From: Voacanga thouarsii
Lineage: Eukaryota > Streptophyta > Magnoliopsida > Gentianales > Apocynaceae
Reading direction: 5' to 3'
Length of the DNA stretch: 64,000 bases
NCBI GenBank assembly: GCA_026120185.1
Contig: JANUWF010001661.1
Location: forward strand, 1,913,501 to 1,977,500
Shown here: one piece after another, positions 23,200-34,315 of the stretch
Layout: every line of letters starts with the position of its first letter
How positions within the stretch are numbered: position 1 is the first letter of the stretch
Notes under the pieces: generated by a model
Databases searched by the model: none
Told to the model about the DNA's origin: nothing
Seen by the model: only the letters and a program-made list of their open reading frames with translations
Translations under genes and position numbers: made by a program

Positions 23200-24490
23200 A
23201 TGGAGATGAATCAACCTAACAATAGTGGTAATGGTGGAATTAATGGGCGGACTATGGATGATTTTGTGAAACCCTCAATCTGGGGTACAGTTTTAAGTAT
23301 TACGAGACCTATGATAGAAGCTAACAACTTTGAAATAAAGCCCAATATAATTTAAATGATCCAAAACACGGTACAGTTTGATGGGCTACTTGAGGAGGAT
23401 CCCAATGCCCACCTTGCGAGCTTTTTAGAAATCTATGACACTTTTAAATGAATGGTATTTCTGAGGATGCCATGAAACTAAGGCTTTTTCCCTTTTCTTT
23501 GAGAGATAGAGCGAAATCTTGGTTAAAATCATTGCCCGCCGGATCCATTAACACTTGGAACGTTTTAGGTGAAAAAGTTTTAGAAAAATACTTGCCCCCA
23601 CCTAGAACATCCAATCTTAGGACTGATATTTTTGCCTTCCAATAGTTAGAATCTAAAAATCTTTATGAGTGTTGGAAGAGGTTTATGGAGATTCTTAGAA
23701 AGTGTTCTCATAATAGGTTCAAGCTAGGCATGAAAATGCAAATCTTCCATAGTGGTTTAATTTTAGCTACTAGGCAATTGGTTGATGCATCCACAGGAAG
23801 CTCCATTAATTCAAAAACCCCAGAGAAGATATTTTATTTGATTGAAAATTTGCCAACAAACAACTACACTTGAGGGAGTTCACGGTCAAGATCTCGTGTT
23901 CATAATGTATATAAAGTGGATGCAATAGCAACTTTGGAGGCCAAAGTGGAGGCACTGACATAAAAGATGGAGCAAATAGTGATGTCTTCTTCCTACAGAT
24001 AGGTAATGATTGCAAGTTGTGACTTTTGTGGGGAGGGGCATCCAAATCATGATTACCAAAACATGGGGTCATCACAAGAATCGTTGGAACAAGCAGTGTT
24101 TGTGGGTAATGGACAACAAGGTAATAATCCCTCTAGCACCACTTACAATTTGAGTTTGAGGAATCATCTTAACTTTTCGTAGAATAACCAAAATCAACCT
24201 AGGCAAACTTCTTCTAATTATGGGACTCAAAGGACCCAACCACCCTTGCCCCACCGGCTAAGCCATCATTAGACGAGTTGGTTAACCAGTTGGTAAGTGG
24301 TACGAAGACATGATTCTAAGGAGTAGATGCAACCATAAGAAATTTAGAGGTGTCCGTGCGCAACCTTGAGAATCAAATTGGACAACTAGGCAAACTTCTT
24401 GGAGATTGTCAAGAAGGATCATTTCTAGGAATTACTAAGACTAATCCATGTGATCAAGATCGTGGAAAAAGATTATTTTTACTACTTTGA
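23200..24490 (+). pseudogene. gag: Athila-type gag, element H
   Basis: I chose ATG 23200 (MEMNQPNNSGNGG). The retrotransposon-gag core is clear: DPNAHLASFLEIYDTFK, then AMKLRLFPFSLRDRAKSWL, SLPAGSINTWNVLGEKVLEKY, and LYECWKRFMEILRKCSHN. A CDFCGEGHPNHDY zinc-knuckle remnant (Cys, Cys, His; final Cys lost) follows at about 24020. The C-terminal segment ATIRNLEVSVRNLENQIGQL lies near 24340. At least six in-frame stops break it, including TAA at about 23354, TGA at about 23448 and TAG at about 23644. The protease and polymerase that follow gag in Athila are missing. Confidence 0.75.
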
Positions 24491-25621
24491 GCTTTGGGAC
24501 ATCACTTAAATTTTTTCGTGGTTTCATTCATTTTTCTATCTTTTTCATTTTTTTTAGAATGAATTCTCTTCATGATTTCATGTTTTAATTATTGTATGTG
24601 TTCATTTAATTAATTTCTAAAAAATGCATTTTGGTTGGCCAGAGCTGACCTAGCGCCAAGCCCAAACTTTAACCTCGGCATCAGGCCAGCATGGCCCGAT
24701 AGCAAAACAAAGGCAGAACAAGCCCAATGCTAAGCCCAGTCCTTGGGCTTGGCGCCAGACCCAATCAGCCACAAGCTAAAAAACGGCCATTTGAGGCCAT
24801 TTTTTCAAAACACTCTCATCTTCCTTGTTTTTTCTCTCAACCCATCACCAGGTTCAACTCCGAAACACCACCGGGTCACTTTGTAAACCTCCAAAACACA
24901 TTCCAAACACAAAATCTTCACTTTATTCTTGAAGTTTTGGATTAAAACTAGGAAAAATCCAATCTTTTCTTCCAAAACCCATTTTTTAATACTTCCATTC
25001 GATGCACGATTTGTTTAATCTTTTTGAATAGGATCATTACCCATATATTGGAGATCATTGTGGTATAATTTTTCTACACTTTCAATTTTTCCTATTCATT
25101 TTTTGGGTATTTTTCTATGGATTTTTTGCCGAAAATTCTTGTATATTTTCAATTTAATGGATTGAATTCCAATGTTGCTTTCTTTAATGCTTAGTTAGCA
25201 TGGGAATGTAATTGACAATGATATTTAATTGTTGCCATTTAGGATTTACATAGTTTTGGAAGTTATTGAGCATAGCTTCTTTAGGTATAATTTTGAGCTT
25301 CTATGAAAATTTTCATGTCTAACTTAGCATTGGGGTAATGAGCTTTACATTGTTAATTGGTGGCTATTGAGCATTGTGATTTGATCATGACTATTGATAT
25401 TATGTTTGGAGTTGGACAATGGCTATATTTCTTGCAGGTTTGTTGGAGGAGATTGTGTTGTATTTGGTTGGCTACTCTGTAGGGTTTTATGTTGAGGTGG
25501 TGGTTGTGTTGAATGTTGTGGTGATAATGATACATTTAAGGGTTGTGTTTGCTTGTGTTGTAAAGAGTGATTTTGAGGGTGTTCTATTTTCTTTTATCCT
25601 ACCTTTATTCATCATCATTTT
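24491..25621 (+). other. Element H spacer between gag and second ORF
   Basis: There is no coding match here, and pol would be expected. Around 24640-24780 the sequence repeats GCGCCAAGCCC-like phrases also seen in the H LTRs. The short ORFs at 24727-24945 and 25419-25646 look random. Confidence 0.45.
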
Positions 25622-26850
25622 ATGTCTAGGAGACCTTGGAGGTTAGCACCTGGAGCTAAGAGATCTTGAGATACATCTTTGTCTACGCCTTCTTTCAAGC
25701 CTCTACCTACCCAACCTGCCCAATTCTATGACCCTACTTGTCAAATTGGGTATCAAAATCACCAATATAACAAAATCATAGTAGAAAAGCAATAGAAGCC
25801 ATCCTTAGATAATTCCTTGGAGTTTTCTACTATGTTTAGGCGACTGGGATGGGAGCCTATTATTAGATTGGAATGTGCTTATTGTCTTATGAGAGTAAGA
25901 GAGTTTTATGCTAATATGAGGGACAAGTAGAAAAACAACCTCAAGATTATTTCTACTATGGTAAAAAGGGTACCTATTGAGTTGGAGAGGGCTAGATAAG
26001 ACAAGATTTTGGGAGTACCTAATGAGGGGGTCATGGATAGCTGTGGACCATAATAACTAAAAGATTATTTCTGAACCTATTTGGGATGTGAATGCTGTGA
26101 GGGCAAGTTTGAACATGTGGAGAAAAGGGCAAATAGGTCAAAATTATTACTATTTCAATAATGACCTTGAGGCTCAATTGCGTGCCATAGTCTACATTTT
26201 TGCTTTTAATGTTTACCCTAAGGCTAAGGGCTTCAATAAGTCTAGAGTCCTTGATCTTAACATTCTTGAAAAGATGCGGAGAAGTGAGCCTATTCCCCTT
26301 GCCCCTATTATTATTCAATCCTTGCGAGTGGTTGTTTACTCTAACATGTCAACAAAAGCCCTCGAATCCCCATTGGTTATTATGCACATCCTAAGAGACA
26401 TTAGAGTGCAATTAATTAGATGGAGAGCTTAGTGAACCCACTACTAATCGAGACCTAATTACTAAGCATACTTTGGTTCATTGTGGTTATTGCTATAATG
26501 AGAAAGAGAGGCAATGGAAGAAGCCTTTTGAGGTACAGTACCTCAGGGTGATGGATCTTCCCTCTAATGAGGAGGAGGAGGAGGAGCAGCAGCCTACTAG
26601 GCCTCGTACCCATGCCACTAGTTCTCATTCTTGTATTGATTTTGAGGGACAAGTAGAGGCTCAACTGAAGAGTCAAATGACTATCCTTTTTCAGCTTTGA
26701 GACTCCATTGCGAACTGCCATTGACGCTATGATGTCTAAGAGCAAAAGTTGTTTACTCTGATCCAACAATCCGCTGGAGCATCTAAGAGTCGCATAGTCG
26801 ACGATCTTCATGAGGACGACGATGATAAGGATGATGATGAGGACTCTTGA
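25622..26850 (+). pseudogene. Athila-type second ORF (plant transposon protein / env-like region)
   Basis: The ATG at 25622 opens MSRRPWRLAPGA, broken early by TGA. Recognisable blocks are EFYANMRDK near 25900, VKRVPIELERAR and LGVPNEGVMD near 25965-26035, LEAQLRAIVYIFAF...KGFNKSR near 26170-26250, and PIIIQSL near 26310. A C-terminal acidic run (Glu then Asp repeats, about 26570 and 26815-26845) ends at TGA 26848-26850. This matches the plant transposon protein domain found in the 3' ORF of Athila/Calypso elements, historically called env-like. I see no membrane segment, so I do not infer an envelope role. Multiple frameshifts and stops are present. Confidence 0.5.
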
Positions 26851-28240
26851 CTTACTTTTTGCACCTGTATTTTATTTTCTTTTTGCCATTTTTCTGTTAT
26901 TTATTTTCTTTTGAATTCTAATGACCTTTCCCAGCTTTTAGTTATCTTTTCTTTTATTTTGCTCTTTTTTTTCTTTTTCTAGATTTATGTTATTGGTTTC
27001 TTTTGAGTTAGGTACTCTTGTGACTTCTCTAATGACTACTCATTGTGGTGGATTCAGACATGTTGGACCTAATAGGTAATGGAAGTATTTTCTTTTCTTC
27101 ATTCTTCCTCTTTATTTATTCAAGTTTTCTTGGCTTTTCTTTTATTGTTATATTTATGGATATTAAAGACATTGTCTAGTTTAAGTGCGGGGGAAGGGGG
27201 GGGAGAATGTAGGTATTGATGATATTTTCCATATCATTTTTATGTGAAATTTTTCAGTGAAAATTTTCTTTTTTCTTTTTGTTTTCATTGTTTAGCAAGG
27301 TTGTATTTTTTTTTTTCTTAGATATGAATATTTGTCATTCATGTGGTGGATTTTTATGAAAGTGGTTGATCGGATAGGATATTGTCAAGACTTGAGAATT
27401 TGAATTAATCTTATTTTTGCATTAGTATTTGAATATTATTTAACTTGTCTAGTTTGAATATAAAAGATATGATGAATATGAGGAAAGTTTGTTTGTTAAC
27501 TCTTGTATGATGGATTTAAATTTTGCTTAGCTTAGAATTGTGATAAGGAATATGAGGAGATTAAAGATCTTGGAGAGGAAAGATCATGAAACAATTGTGA
27601 AAAATTCTTGTGAGTTGAAACATTGAAAAAATGAGTTGATTGTTGTTTCCTCTTTGAGGATGAGAAAGAGTATTATTTTTGCTTGATTATGGGGGCCAAC
27701 ACGGATAGTAAAGAGAAAATCATTTTCTTGAGGCTATGAATTTCCAAAAGACAAAGAGGGGAAATGTTGAAAAAAAATTATCAGTGATGACTAAAAGGGG
27801 GCCAATACAATGTGTGAAGAGATATCCACACACTTGAGGCTATCAATTTCCTAAGTTATAGAAAAAAAAAATTTGAGAGGAAAAAAATTATAGTGCTTTC
27901 TTTACATCATGACATGAGTTGTGCTATTTTTGGATTTATAATGGCTAAGTTGGTAGATAGCTTGACTTGTGTTATTCATGTTATCTATATATCTACTTGA
28001 AGAGTGAAATAATTTTCTTAGACTAAGGTATGAACTTGATTAATTTGACTTCAAGAGTTTTGTGACGTCTTATCAAATGTTCCAAAGTTTGAATTGCTTT
28101 CAAAGGGTTTGATGAATGGCAAGAGTTGTATCAAAGGTTTGAAAGGATGTTATAATTCTTGTTATATTTTAAAATTTTTTGGAATGAGAAAAAACTTGTG
28201 TTTTCTTAGCTTAAGTGTTTTTGCTTGAGGACTAGCAAAA
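26851..28240 (+). other. Element H 3' noncoding region
   Basis: About 1.4 kb of AT-rich, T-rich sequence without coding features. Two partial direct repeats near 27690-27740 and 27795-27850 share GGGGGCCAA(C/T)AC and CTTGAGGCTAT. It ends with CTTGAGGACTAGCAAAAG before the polypurine tract, as in Athila/Tat elements. Confidence 0.45.
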
Positions 28241-28259
28241 GTTCAAGTGTGGGGATATG
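28241..28259 (+). other. Polypurine tract region, element H
   Basis: TTCAAGTGTGGGGATATG directly precedes the 3' LTR start TGATAGGGGC. The AAGTGTGGGG core is typical of Athila/Tat plus-strand priming sites. Confidence 0.6.
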
Positions 28260-29675
28260 TGATAGGGGCTAAAATCATCATTATTTTCTTAGTTATTTGA
28301 GGTCAATTTGAGATATTTTGTCATAATAACTATGCATATTCCTTCCTATTTGACAATTTGCTTGTAGAAAGTGTTTTTGACAAATTTGTGTAGATTTTAG
28401 TTAATTTTGAGCAAAAAGGAGAATTTTCCAGACCACAACTAGCGCTAGACCTGGTAAGTGGACCAGGCGCCAAGTCCATTCTGGTCCGGCCAGAGAAAAA
28501 CAGAGCAAAATTCAGGGGCAAAAATAGAACACACTTGGCACCGAGGGAGTCAACTAGACCCGTCACCATGTCTGCTCTAGAGAGGCGAAATCCTGTGCAC
28601 GAATTTAGTAATTTTCCAATGATTTTGGTATTTTCCAATTCCAACTTGGCCAAGACTCCTCAAGCTATGAATTTGGCATCAAAGAAACCTATAAAACCAA
28701 GAGAGAACACAAGAGATAGAAAGCGAATTGAAGATAAAAAATTCCAATCACTCAAAAAAAGGAGAGATTCACCAATCATGGAGAGTTGTTCAAGAGAGTC
28801 TTCAAAGGAAAATAATGTGGCTTGTCTATGAGTTCTTTCTTTTGCCTTTGCTTTCTTCTTCTTAAACAATAATGTATTCAATGTTTTATTTGTAATTTGA
28901 CGTTATTTTGGGATTCATAGTTTCATGTTAATTTAGTTATTTGATCAATTTTCTATCATCTCTAGAATTTGATTACTTGTTATCATTAGTTATTGATGCG
29001 AGTTCTTCTAATTGATTTGAGAAATGATGTTAGGAGTTCATTGCATTGATTTCGTATTTTTTAAATTTTAATGGACTTGGGAAATGAAGTTCATATTAAA
29101 GGACTAAAGTGATCAAAGATTAGTTAATTTCACCTCGACAAAAGTGTCATTAGCTAATTTCATGTTTGTGAGGAATTGAGTTTAATGCATTTGTTGGTTA
29201 TATCGATTTGATTGGGAAATCTACTAATTTAATCAAAAGATGGTGATTCTATGGATTAGGAAAGAAGTGGAATCTATGCAAGTAAATTTATGACTTGAAA
29301 AACGATTGAATTTTACTTTATATTTCTTCATGATACCAAGATGATAATTAATTGAAATAATTGCTAAATGATTCATTATCATGCTCTCTAGGATAATTGT
29401 CTAAATTGCATATTCCTACATTCTTGAGTTGTATATATTTATTTATTTACTTTTTATTATTTTTTTCACTTTATTGGATCATTTAAACAATGAATGAAAA
29501 AGTAATTAGTCTGTATTTGTTCCTTTGAGGATCGATACTCATTAATTCCCTATACTATGCTTGCGATGATTATACTTGCTCGTATACGTATTTTGGGATT
29601 AATATTTTAATTAAAACTTGACTAAGGGATGGATTTAAATTTGACGATTTTTATACACCCAAAATTTACGCATCA
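28260..29675 (+). repeat. Element H 3' LTR
   Basis: Runs from TGATAGGGGCTAAAATCATC to TTTACGCATCA and parallels 21442-22822. ORFs inside it at 28330-28881 are LTR noise. Confidence 0.8.
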
Positions 29676-31049
29676 ATCTCCCACTTAATCTTTTGAGAAA
29701 ATTAGGTTTTTAGGAAAAACATTCCTTTAAAATTAATTGGTTTTTATTAACTCTAGTGAAAACCCAAAAATTCAACCATTATTATCTATGTTAAGGATAA
29801 AACTCTTTAAGAGAATAAACTATGAATTTTTTTTTCACTACTTAAGTTAAAACCATTTTCTAGGAACTAAATTTAAAATGCTTAAATTTAATATTATTCT
29901 CCATGTCAAGGATAAAATCCTTTGGAAGAATAAACCATGAATTTAACTTTAAATTACTTTTTTCCAATTTTAAAAACATTCTCGTTAATTATTTTATCAA
30001 GACTTACTTTGTTCTAATTTTAAAAACATTTTCGTTATTTATTTTATCAAGAGAAAAATATTAATTACTCAGAAACCTTTTTGCATTTGATCACAAAATT
30101 AAATAAATACGCATGCTCCAAAAATAAATTTTATAAATTTTTACATGCTATTTCTAACCTTTAATTCTTATGTGACCAAATAATGGATTAAACATCATAA
30201 TAATAATAAAATTAAAATGCTCTTGTTTAATCCTAAGGTGGTTCCGCCTTTACTAACCATTTTCATGCAAAATTATTTAAATTCATAAATAAACCATTGC
30301 AATAAAATAACCTCGTGTGATATGGGATCCCAAAAGAAAATGAAATTACAAGGAAATAGGAAGAAAAAATAAAGTCATCAGATTGCTCGAACTAAGCTAG
30401 ATCCGAACCACCTAAACCGAAAAAGAATCCAGTTCCTTTTTTCCCGAAATTGGCTGCGGCATTGTTTGAACATGTTGTGGCTTCTGGGACTATCAAAACT
30501 GAAGCCGGCCATGGCTCCTCAGAAACCAGCCATGGCATGAGGGAGAAAAACTCCTAGAAGCCTACGACGGCTTCTAGGAAGAAAAACTCCCTGGGCCGGC
30601 CGCAGGTGCTAGCTAGCCAACTGCTGCTTGTGGGAGAATTTTTCTCCCATCCGGCCACAGCTTGGCCCCCAGCTGGCCCTGGTTGGTCCCCCCCAACGCA
30701 CCTCCATTTTCCTTCTATTTTTCTTCCTTTTCTGTTTCTTCTTCAGGCTTTCCTTTAGGGATTTTTTTTTGCTAATCTCGGCACCAGTTTCTGTACAAGA
30801 ATTCATAAACTTAAAGTGAAATACAATTTTAAATGCCTATGCCTTTCAAAATGAGACGTATACGAATTCTATGGAAAACAATTAAAAATAAATTACACAT
30901 GCTTATGACTCCATGTGCAAGGTATACACAAAATCTACCTGCTTCAAAAAACACTAAGGATCCATATAATCACAAAAATCATACTTTTATTAGTAAAGGA
31001 ACCACCTTTTCCAGTTATTAACCCTAATCATACTCCTAGATTTAACCAT
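29676..31049 (-). other. Copia leader, copy G (PBS-proximal part)
   Basis: This is the continuation of the leader interrupted by H at 21441, aligned with 14950-16153 of copy F and 780-1028 of J. It keeps the GGGAGAA/TTCTCCC hairpin at 30632-30648. The second hairpin (about 30574-30594) has decayed to CTAGGAAG/CTCCCTGG. No protein is supported. Confidence 0.6.
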
Positions 31050-31062
31050 GGCTCTAATACCA
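31050..31062 (-). other. Primer binding site (initiator Met tRNA), copia copy G
   Basis: The minus strand reads TGGTATTAGAGCC, one mismatch from the canonical TGGTATCAGAGCC. It lies two bases inside the LTR end at 31065. Confidence 0.8.
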
Positions 31063-31064
31063 CT

Positions 31065-32973
31065 TGAAGAACTGCGGGAAAAAATAAATATGCAACCAAA
31101 GACGACAAATTAAGATTTTTTTTTTTTTTTTAGCCAAAGTCTATGAATACTTTCTTCTAAGGCATTTTACTAGAATAATCGGAGTTGAATTCGAGTTTGA
31201 AGGCACTTCATGTATCGAAATATCTACTTGTTCTGTAGGTATACCAACTAAACATCGGCTCTTTTCCATCAAACGCTCGCCACGTTTTCTAGCTCTTGAC
31301 CTTCCAGAGTATTCTGGAACCTCTATGGACTTCTACTGGTGAAAGTAGATCTAGGGTGAAGAAGATTGAAAGAAAAATGGAAGACCTAAAAGGGTAAAGG
31401 AAAAATGAAGGAAAAATGGTAAGAAAACAATGGCCTTATTTTCTAAGGAAAATGACGAAAGCTGTTTTCTTTTTCTTGCAAAAATTTGGTCAACTTTCAG
31501 CCATTCACATAATGCCTTTTTTTTTATAGTTATTAAAACAACAACTTCACTTTCCTTCTTAAATAATAATAATAATAATAACCGGACACTTACCCTTTTT
31601 CTTCCCCCCTAATTTCCTTATTTCCTTTTACACATGGTAGCTATTATCAAACCCTGATAGGCCATGTTTTCTTAATTAGTCCAAGATGAATTAATTAGCT
31701 CTTTTATTAATTAATAAATCCCCTTAGGCCCAATATAAAATTTCCAAAGGTAATTAAGTAATAAGCCAATTAATTAAATTAGTTTTTTTATTAATTAATT
31801 AATCTATTTAGGCCCAATATAAAATTACCCAAGATAATTAATTGATAAACTAATTAAATAAATTGACCCAATTAATTATTCTAGTCTAAATAAATAATTC
31901 ATTGAACTCTTAAAATAATTCTTTCAACAATAAATTCACCCAATAAGCCCATATAGTAAATAAACTTACTAAGGTTATTTGAGCTACTATGGAGACCAAA
32001 AGACATATTATTCTTGGCTCTTAAAATGATCAAAATACCCCTTCTAACTAATAGTGGTATTTTAATCATTTTAAATATCACATTTATCACTCAATGAAAA
32101 TATTGACCCAAGAATAATATTGCAAGTGTAGTGTCTTTAACCTATAGATGTAATGATAAAAATAACCCTCTATATAACACCCATCATTGAGATAGAAAAA
32201 AATGTACTAACACCTTTCTCAATAGCAAATACCATCCTTTGTTAGCTAGTTCGATAATCCTCGACTTTCAGTATGTATCCACTCATTACAGGGAGTTACC
32301 CAAAAGTATACACATTTAGTCATGCTTCCTAGGGTCCTGGATTATTTAGATTATCCTGAACAATCACAATGGGGTGATTTCTTCACGGAATGAAACATAG
32401 AAACTCTATTGTATAAGTCTGTCTTAATTAACTAGAGTCATACACTCAACGTACAAGGTTATTGGCCTTGCGATAAGACCTCACCTAACATACATCAAAG
32501 TGTACAAGTCTACCTTTACCAGGCCAACAACTTATACTCAAGTCTTAGAGTACTCATCCATGCAGTAGATGTAATAAACTAATCTTTATTCATTTAAGTA
32601 CTTTTATAAAGATTATTATCACATGGTCCAGTTCTACGTATTCCAAATATGCTTACACTATTGGTGTAAGTAGACTATTCACTGGTTAAAGGTAAGCTAT
32701 TTTCCATTTAGAAACCATAGTGTAATGATCTAAACCTTGATGAAGTGCCCAACTTCATCAATTAATCAAGAACAATTTTTGCTTATATGTTAGTAGCCCA
32801 TAATCTACACCTTTCTGTGAAATCACGACCCAATCACGTAGATTACTTACTAATACATTTAGACTTTTAATGTGCAATTTATGTAAACAAATAACTATTA
32901 ATGAATGAAGCTTTTATTAATTTTTCAAATACAGCTAGCTATGCATAGTCTATTTTAGGCATACATTCTAACA
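31065..32973 (-). repeat. Composite 5' LTR
   Basis: The LTR is 1,909 bp, from TGAAGAACTGCG to ATACATTCTAACA on the plus strand. It is uninterrupted and serves as the reference for the copies at 8360-10848 and 1029-2091. It contains TTAATTAATTAA-rich tracts at 31680-31910. The small ORFs at 31430 and 31899 are not genes. Confidence 0.8.
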
Positions 32974-32978
32974 TTGCC
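32974..32978. repeat. Target-site duplication TTGCC, right copy
   Basis: Matches 8355-8359. Gypsy gag K resumes immediately after it. Confidence 0.75.
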
Positions 32979-33246
32979 TTCCTTCTCTCATCTTTAGAGC
33001 TTGAGGATAGCCATCCATAGAATACTCATCCCAACTCTCCACTTGTTATTCATACAACAGGGGTGTGGCATTATTCTCATCTGTCATCCTATGGCTATCT
33101 TATTATCTATATCCTCTCCTTTGAGCAACTGTTGAGGATTAGCTTTAATTTCTTTGCAATTCAGCTATATCTCTCCTCATCCTATCCATTTTTGCATTGA
33201 GAGTTTTGAAGGTGGCTCTAATATCAAATGATTCTTCTTGGGACAT
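32979..33246 (-). pseudogene. Gypsy gag N-terminus (element K)
   Basis: ATG at 33246 on the minus strand starts MSQEESFDIRATFKTLNAKM, then DRMRRDIAELQRN and a stop. Further on are WDEYSMDGYPQALKMREGRQ in a shifted frame, reaching the TTGCC site. Across the copia insertion the reading resumes at 8354 with arginine-rich RMHRRNERQNMAF, the usual basic region of this gag family. It is decayed by stops. No primer site for K was recognised to the right. Confidence 0.55.
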
Positions 33247-34315
33247 TGTGTTGGGAATTTTCAAAGGGTTTTGACTTAGAAATTTTGAATAGAAGAATTT
33301 AATTCTCCAAAATCACTCTCTCAGATGCATCCACTAAACTCTAGTGTTTAACTCTTTTTTACTTTTATATAACGGGCTCACCCTCTTGCCTTTTCTATCA
33401 CTTAAGTTCTCAACAAGTTCTTTCCACAAAAGCTCTCCAATTTCTTAGGACCTAGTCTAAACTTAAAAAGTCTACTAACCCTCTAAGGATAACCAACTAT
33501 AAGACTTAGATGGATATTGAACAACTAGAAAACAAGGCCATAAGGAATAAGCTAATCAAGAAAAACTCAACAAATTCACAACCTCAATTCAACAACTAGA
33601 GAGAATAAACAAGACTCAACTTACAAAAATAATTTCAAAGAACACAAGAAGTCTAAAAATCATAGCATTCAAGAACAAGGCATGATGATCATAAATAGCC
33701 AATGAACAAGAACAACAAATCACAACCAAAATGGCCCAATTAGACAAGTAATTTTTCAAAAATACCTAATCTCAAGAGTTAAACAACTTTTTAGAAAGTG
33801 TTCACAAAAGATTGGACATGAATTCGAAGCCACAAGTTTACTCAAACCAAATATCAAACACTTTATATGCAAATATCAGAATTCAACATATGAATGAAAT
33901 TTCAAGCAATTTTAGCAGAAATAAACAACAATTCACATGAAATTTCCAATCCCAATGATTATACTAACAACAAATATCAAACAATTCACAAGTTTACTCA
34001 AACCAAATATCAAACACTTTATATGCAATATTAGAATTCAAAATATGAATGAAATTTCAATCAATTTTAGCAGAAATAAACAACAATTCACATGAAATTT
34101 CCAATCCTAATGATTATACTAACAACAAAGCACAAGTTTAAACATGAAAAATAGAAGAAATCTTAAAAAAAAAAAAAAACCTTTTTGAAGACTATTTTTA
34201 AGTGACGAGATTTACTATTTTTTCAGTTTTCTTCAACGTCTTCAACCTTTGACAAGAATCAAGGCTTCCCTTGCAATATCCCACATATATAAATACATAT
34301 ACTATATCATAAGCG
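33247..34315. other. Unassigned AT-rich region with a tandem duplication
   Basis: Probably the 5' untranslated region or LTR of gypsy K, but I found no primer site or LTR boundary. There is no coding potential. It contains the 156-bp tandem duplication listed separately. Confidence 0.35.
33831..34140. repeat. Tandem duplication, 156-bp period, two copies
   Basis: CACAAGTTTACTCAAACC begins copies at 33831 and 33987. The copies stay aligned through TAGCAGAAATAAACAACAAT and GATTATACTAACAACAAA with only a few substitutions and a 1-base gap. They are more alike than anything else in this old region, so the duplication is probably recent. Confidence 0.8.

Larger units (their letters stand above)
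21442..29675 (+). mobile_element. Pol-less Athila-like gypsy element H
   Basis: H has two LTRs (21442-22822 and 28260-29675), a tRNA-Asp-type primer site, a gag remnant, an Athila-type second ORF and a polypurine tract. Protease, RT, RNase H and integrase are absent between gag (ends about 24490) and the second ORF (25622), so H is non-autonomous. It interrupts the leader of copia copy G; the uninterrupted leader is seen in copy F near 14950. The flanking five bases CTCTT (left) and ATCTC (right) match at three of five positions, an eroded target duplication. Confidence 0.76.
8360..32973 (-). mobile_element. 24.6-kb copia composite with duplicated interior
   Basis: On the minus strand the order is: 5' LTR (32973-31065), primer site, leader and gag-pol copy G (to 18030), Athila-like piece I, leader-gag-pol copy F (16153-10849), polypurine tract, 3' LTR (10848-8360). 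The outer LTRs are flanked by TTGCC. F lacks the primer-proximal end of its leader, and G lacks RNase H and the RT C-terminus. One complete inner LTR would be expected in an LTR-interior-LTR-interior-LTR array, but element I stands in its place. Insertions into the composite are the LINE at 9657 and element H at 21442. All coding regions are broken. Confidence 0.72.

Noticed and set aside
27180..27215. G-rich run (GGGGGAAGGGGGGGG) as polypurine tract of element H
   Set aside because: No LTR starts after it. The tract at 28241-28259 directly precedes the LTR. The G run may be an older or duplicated priming site.
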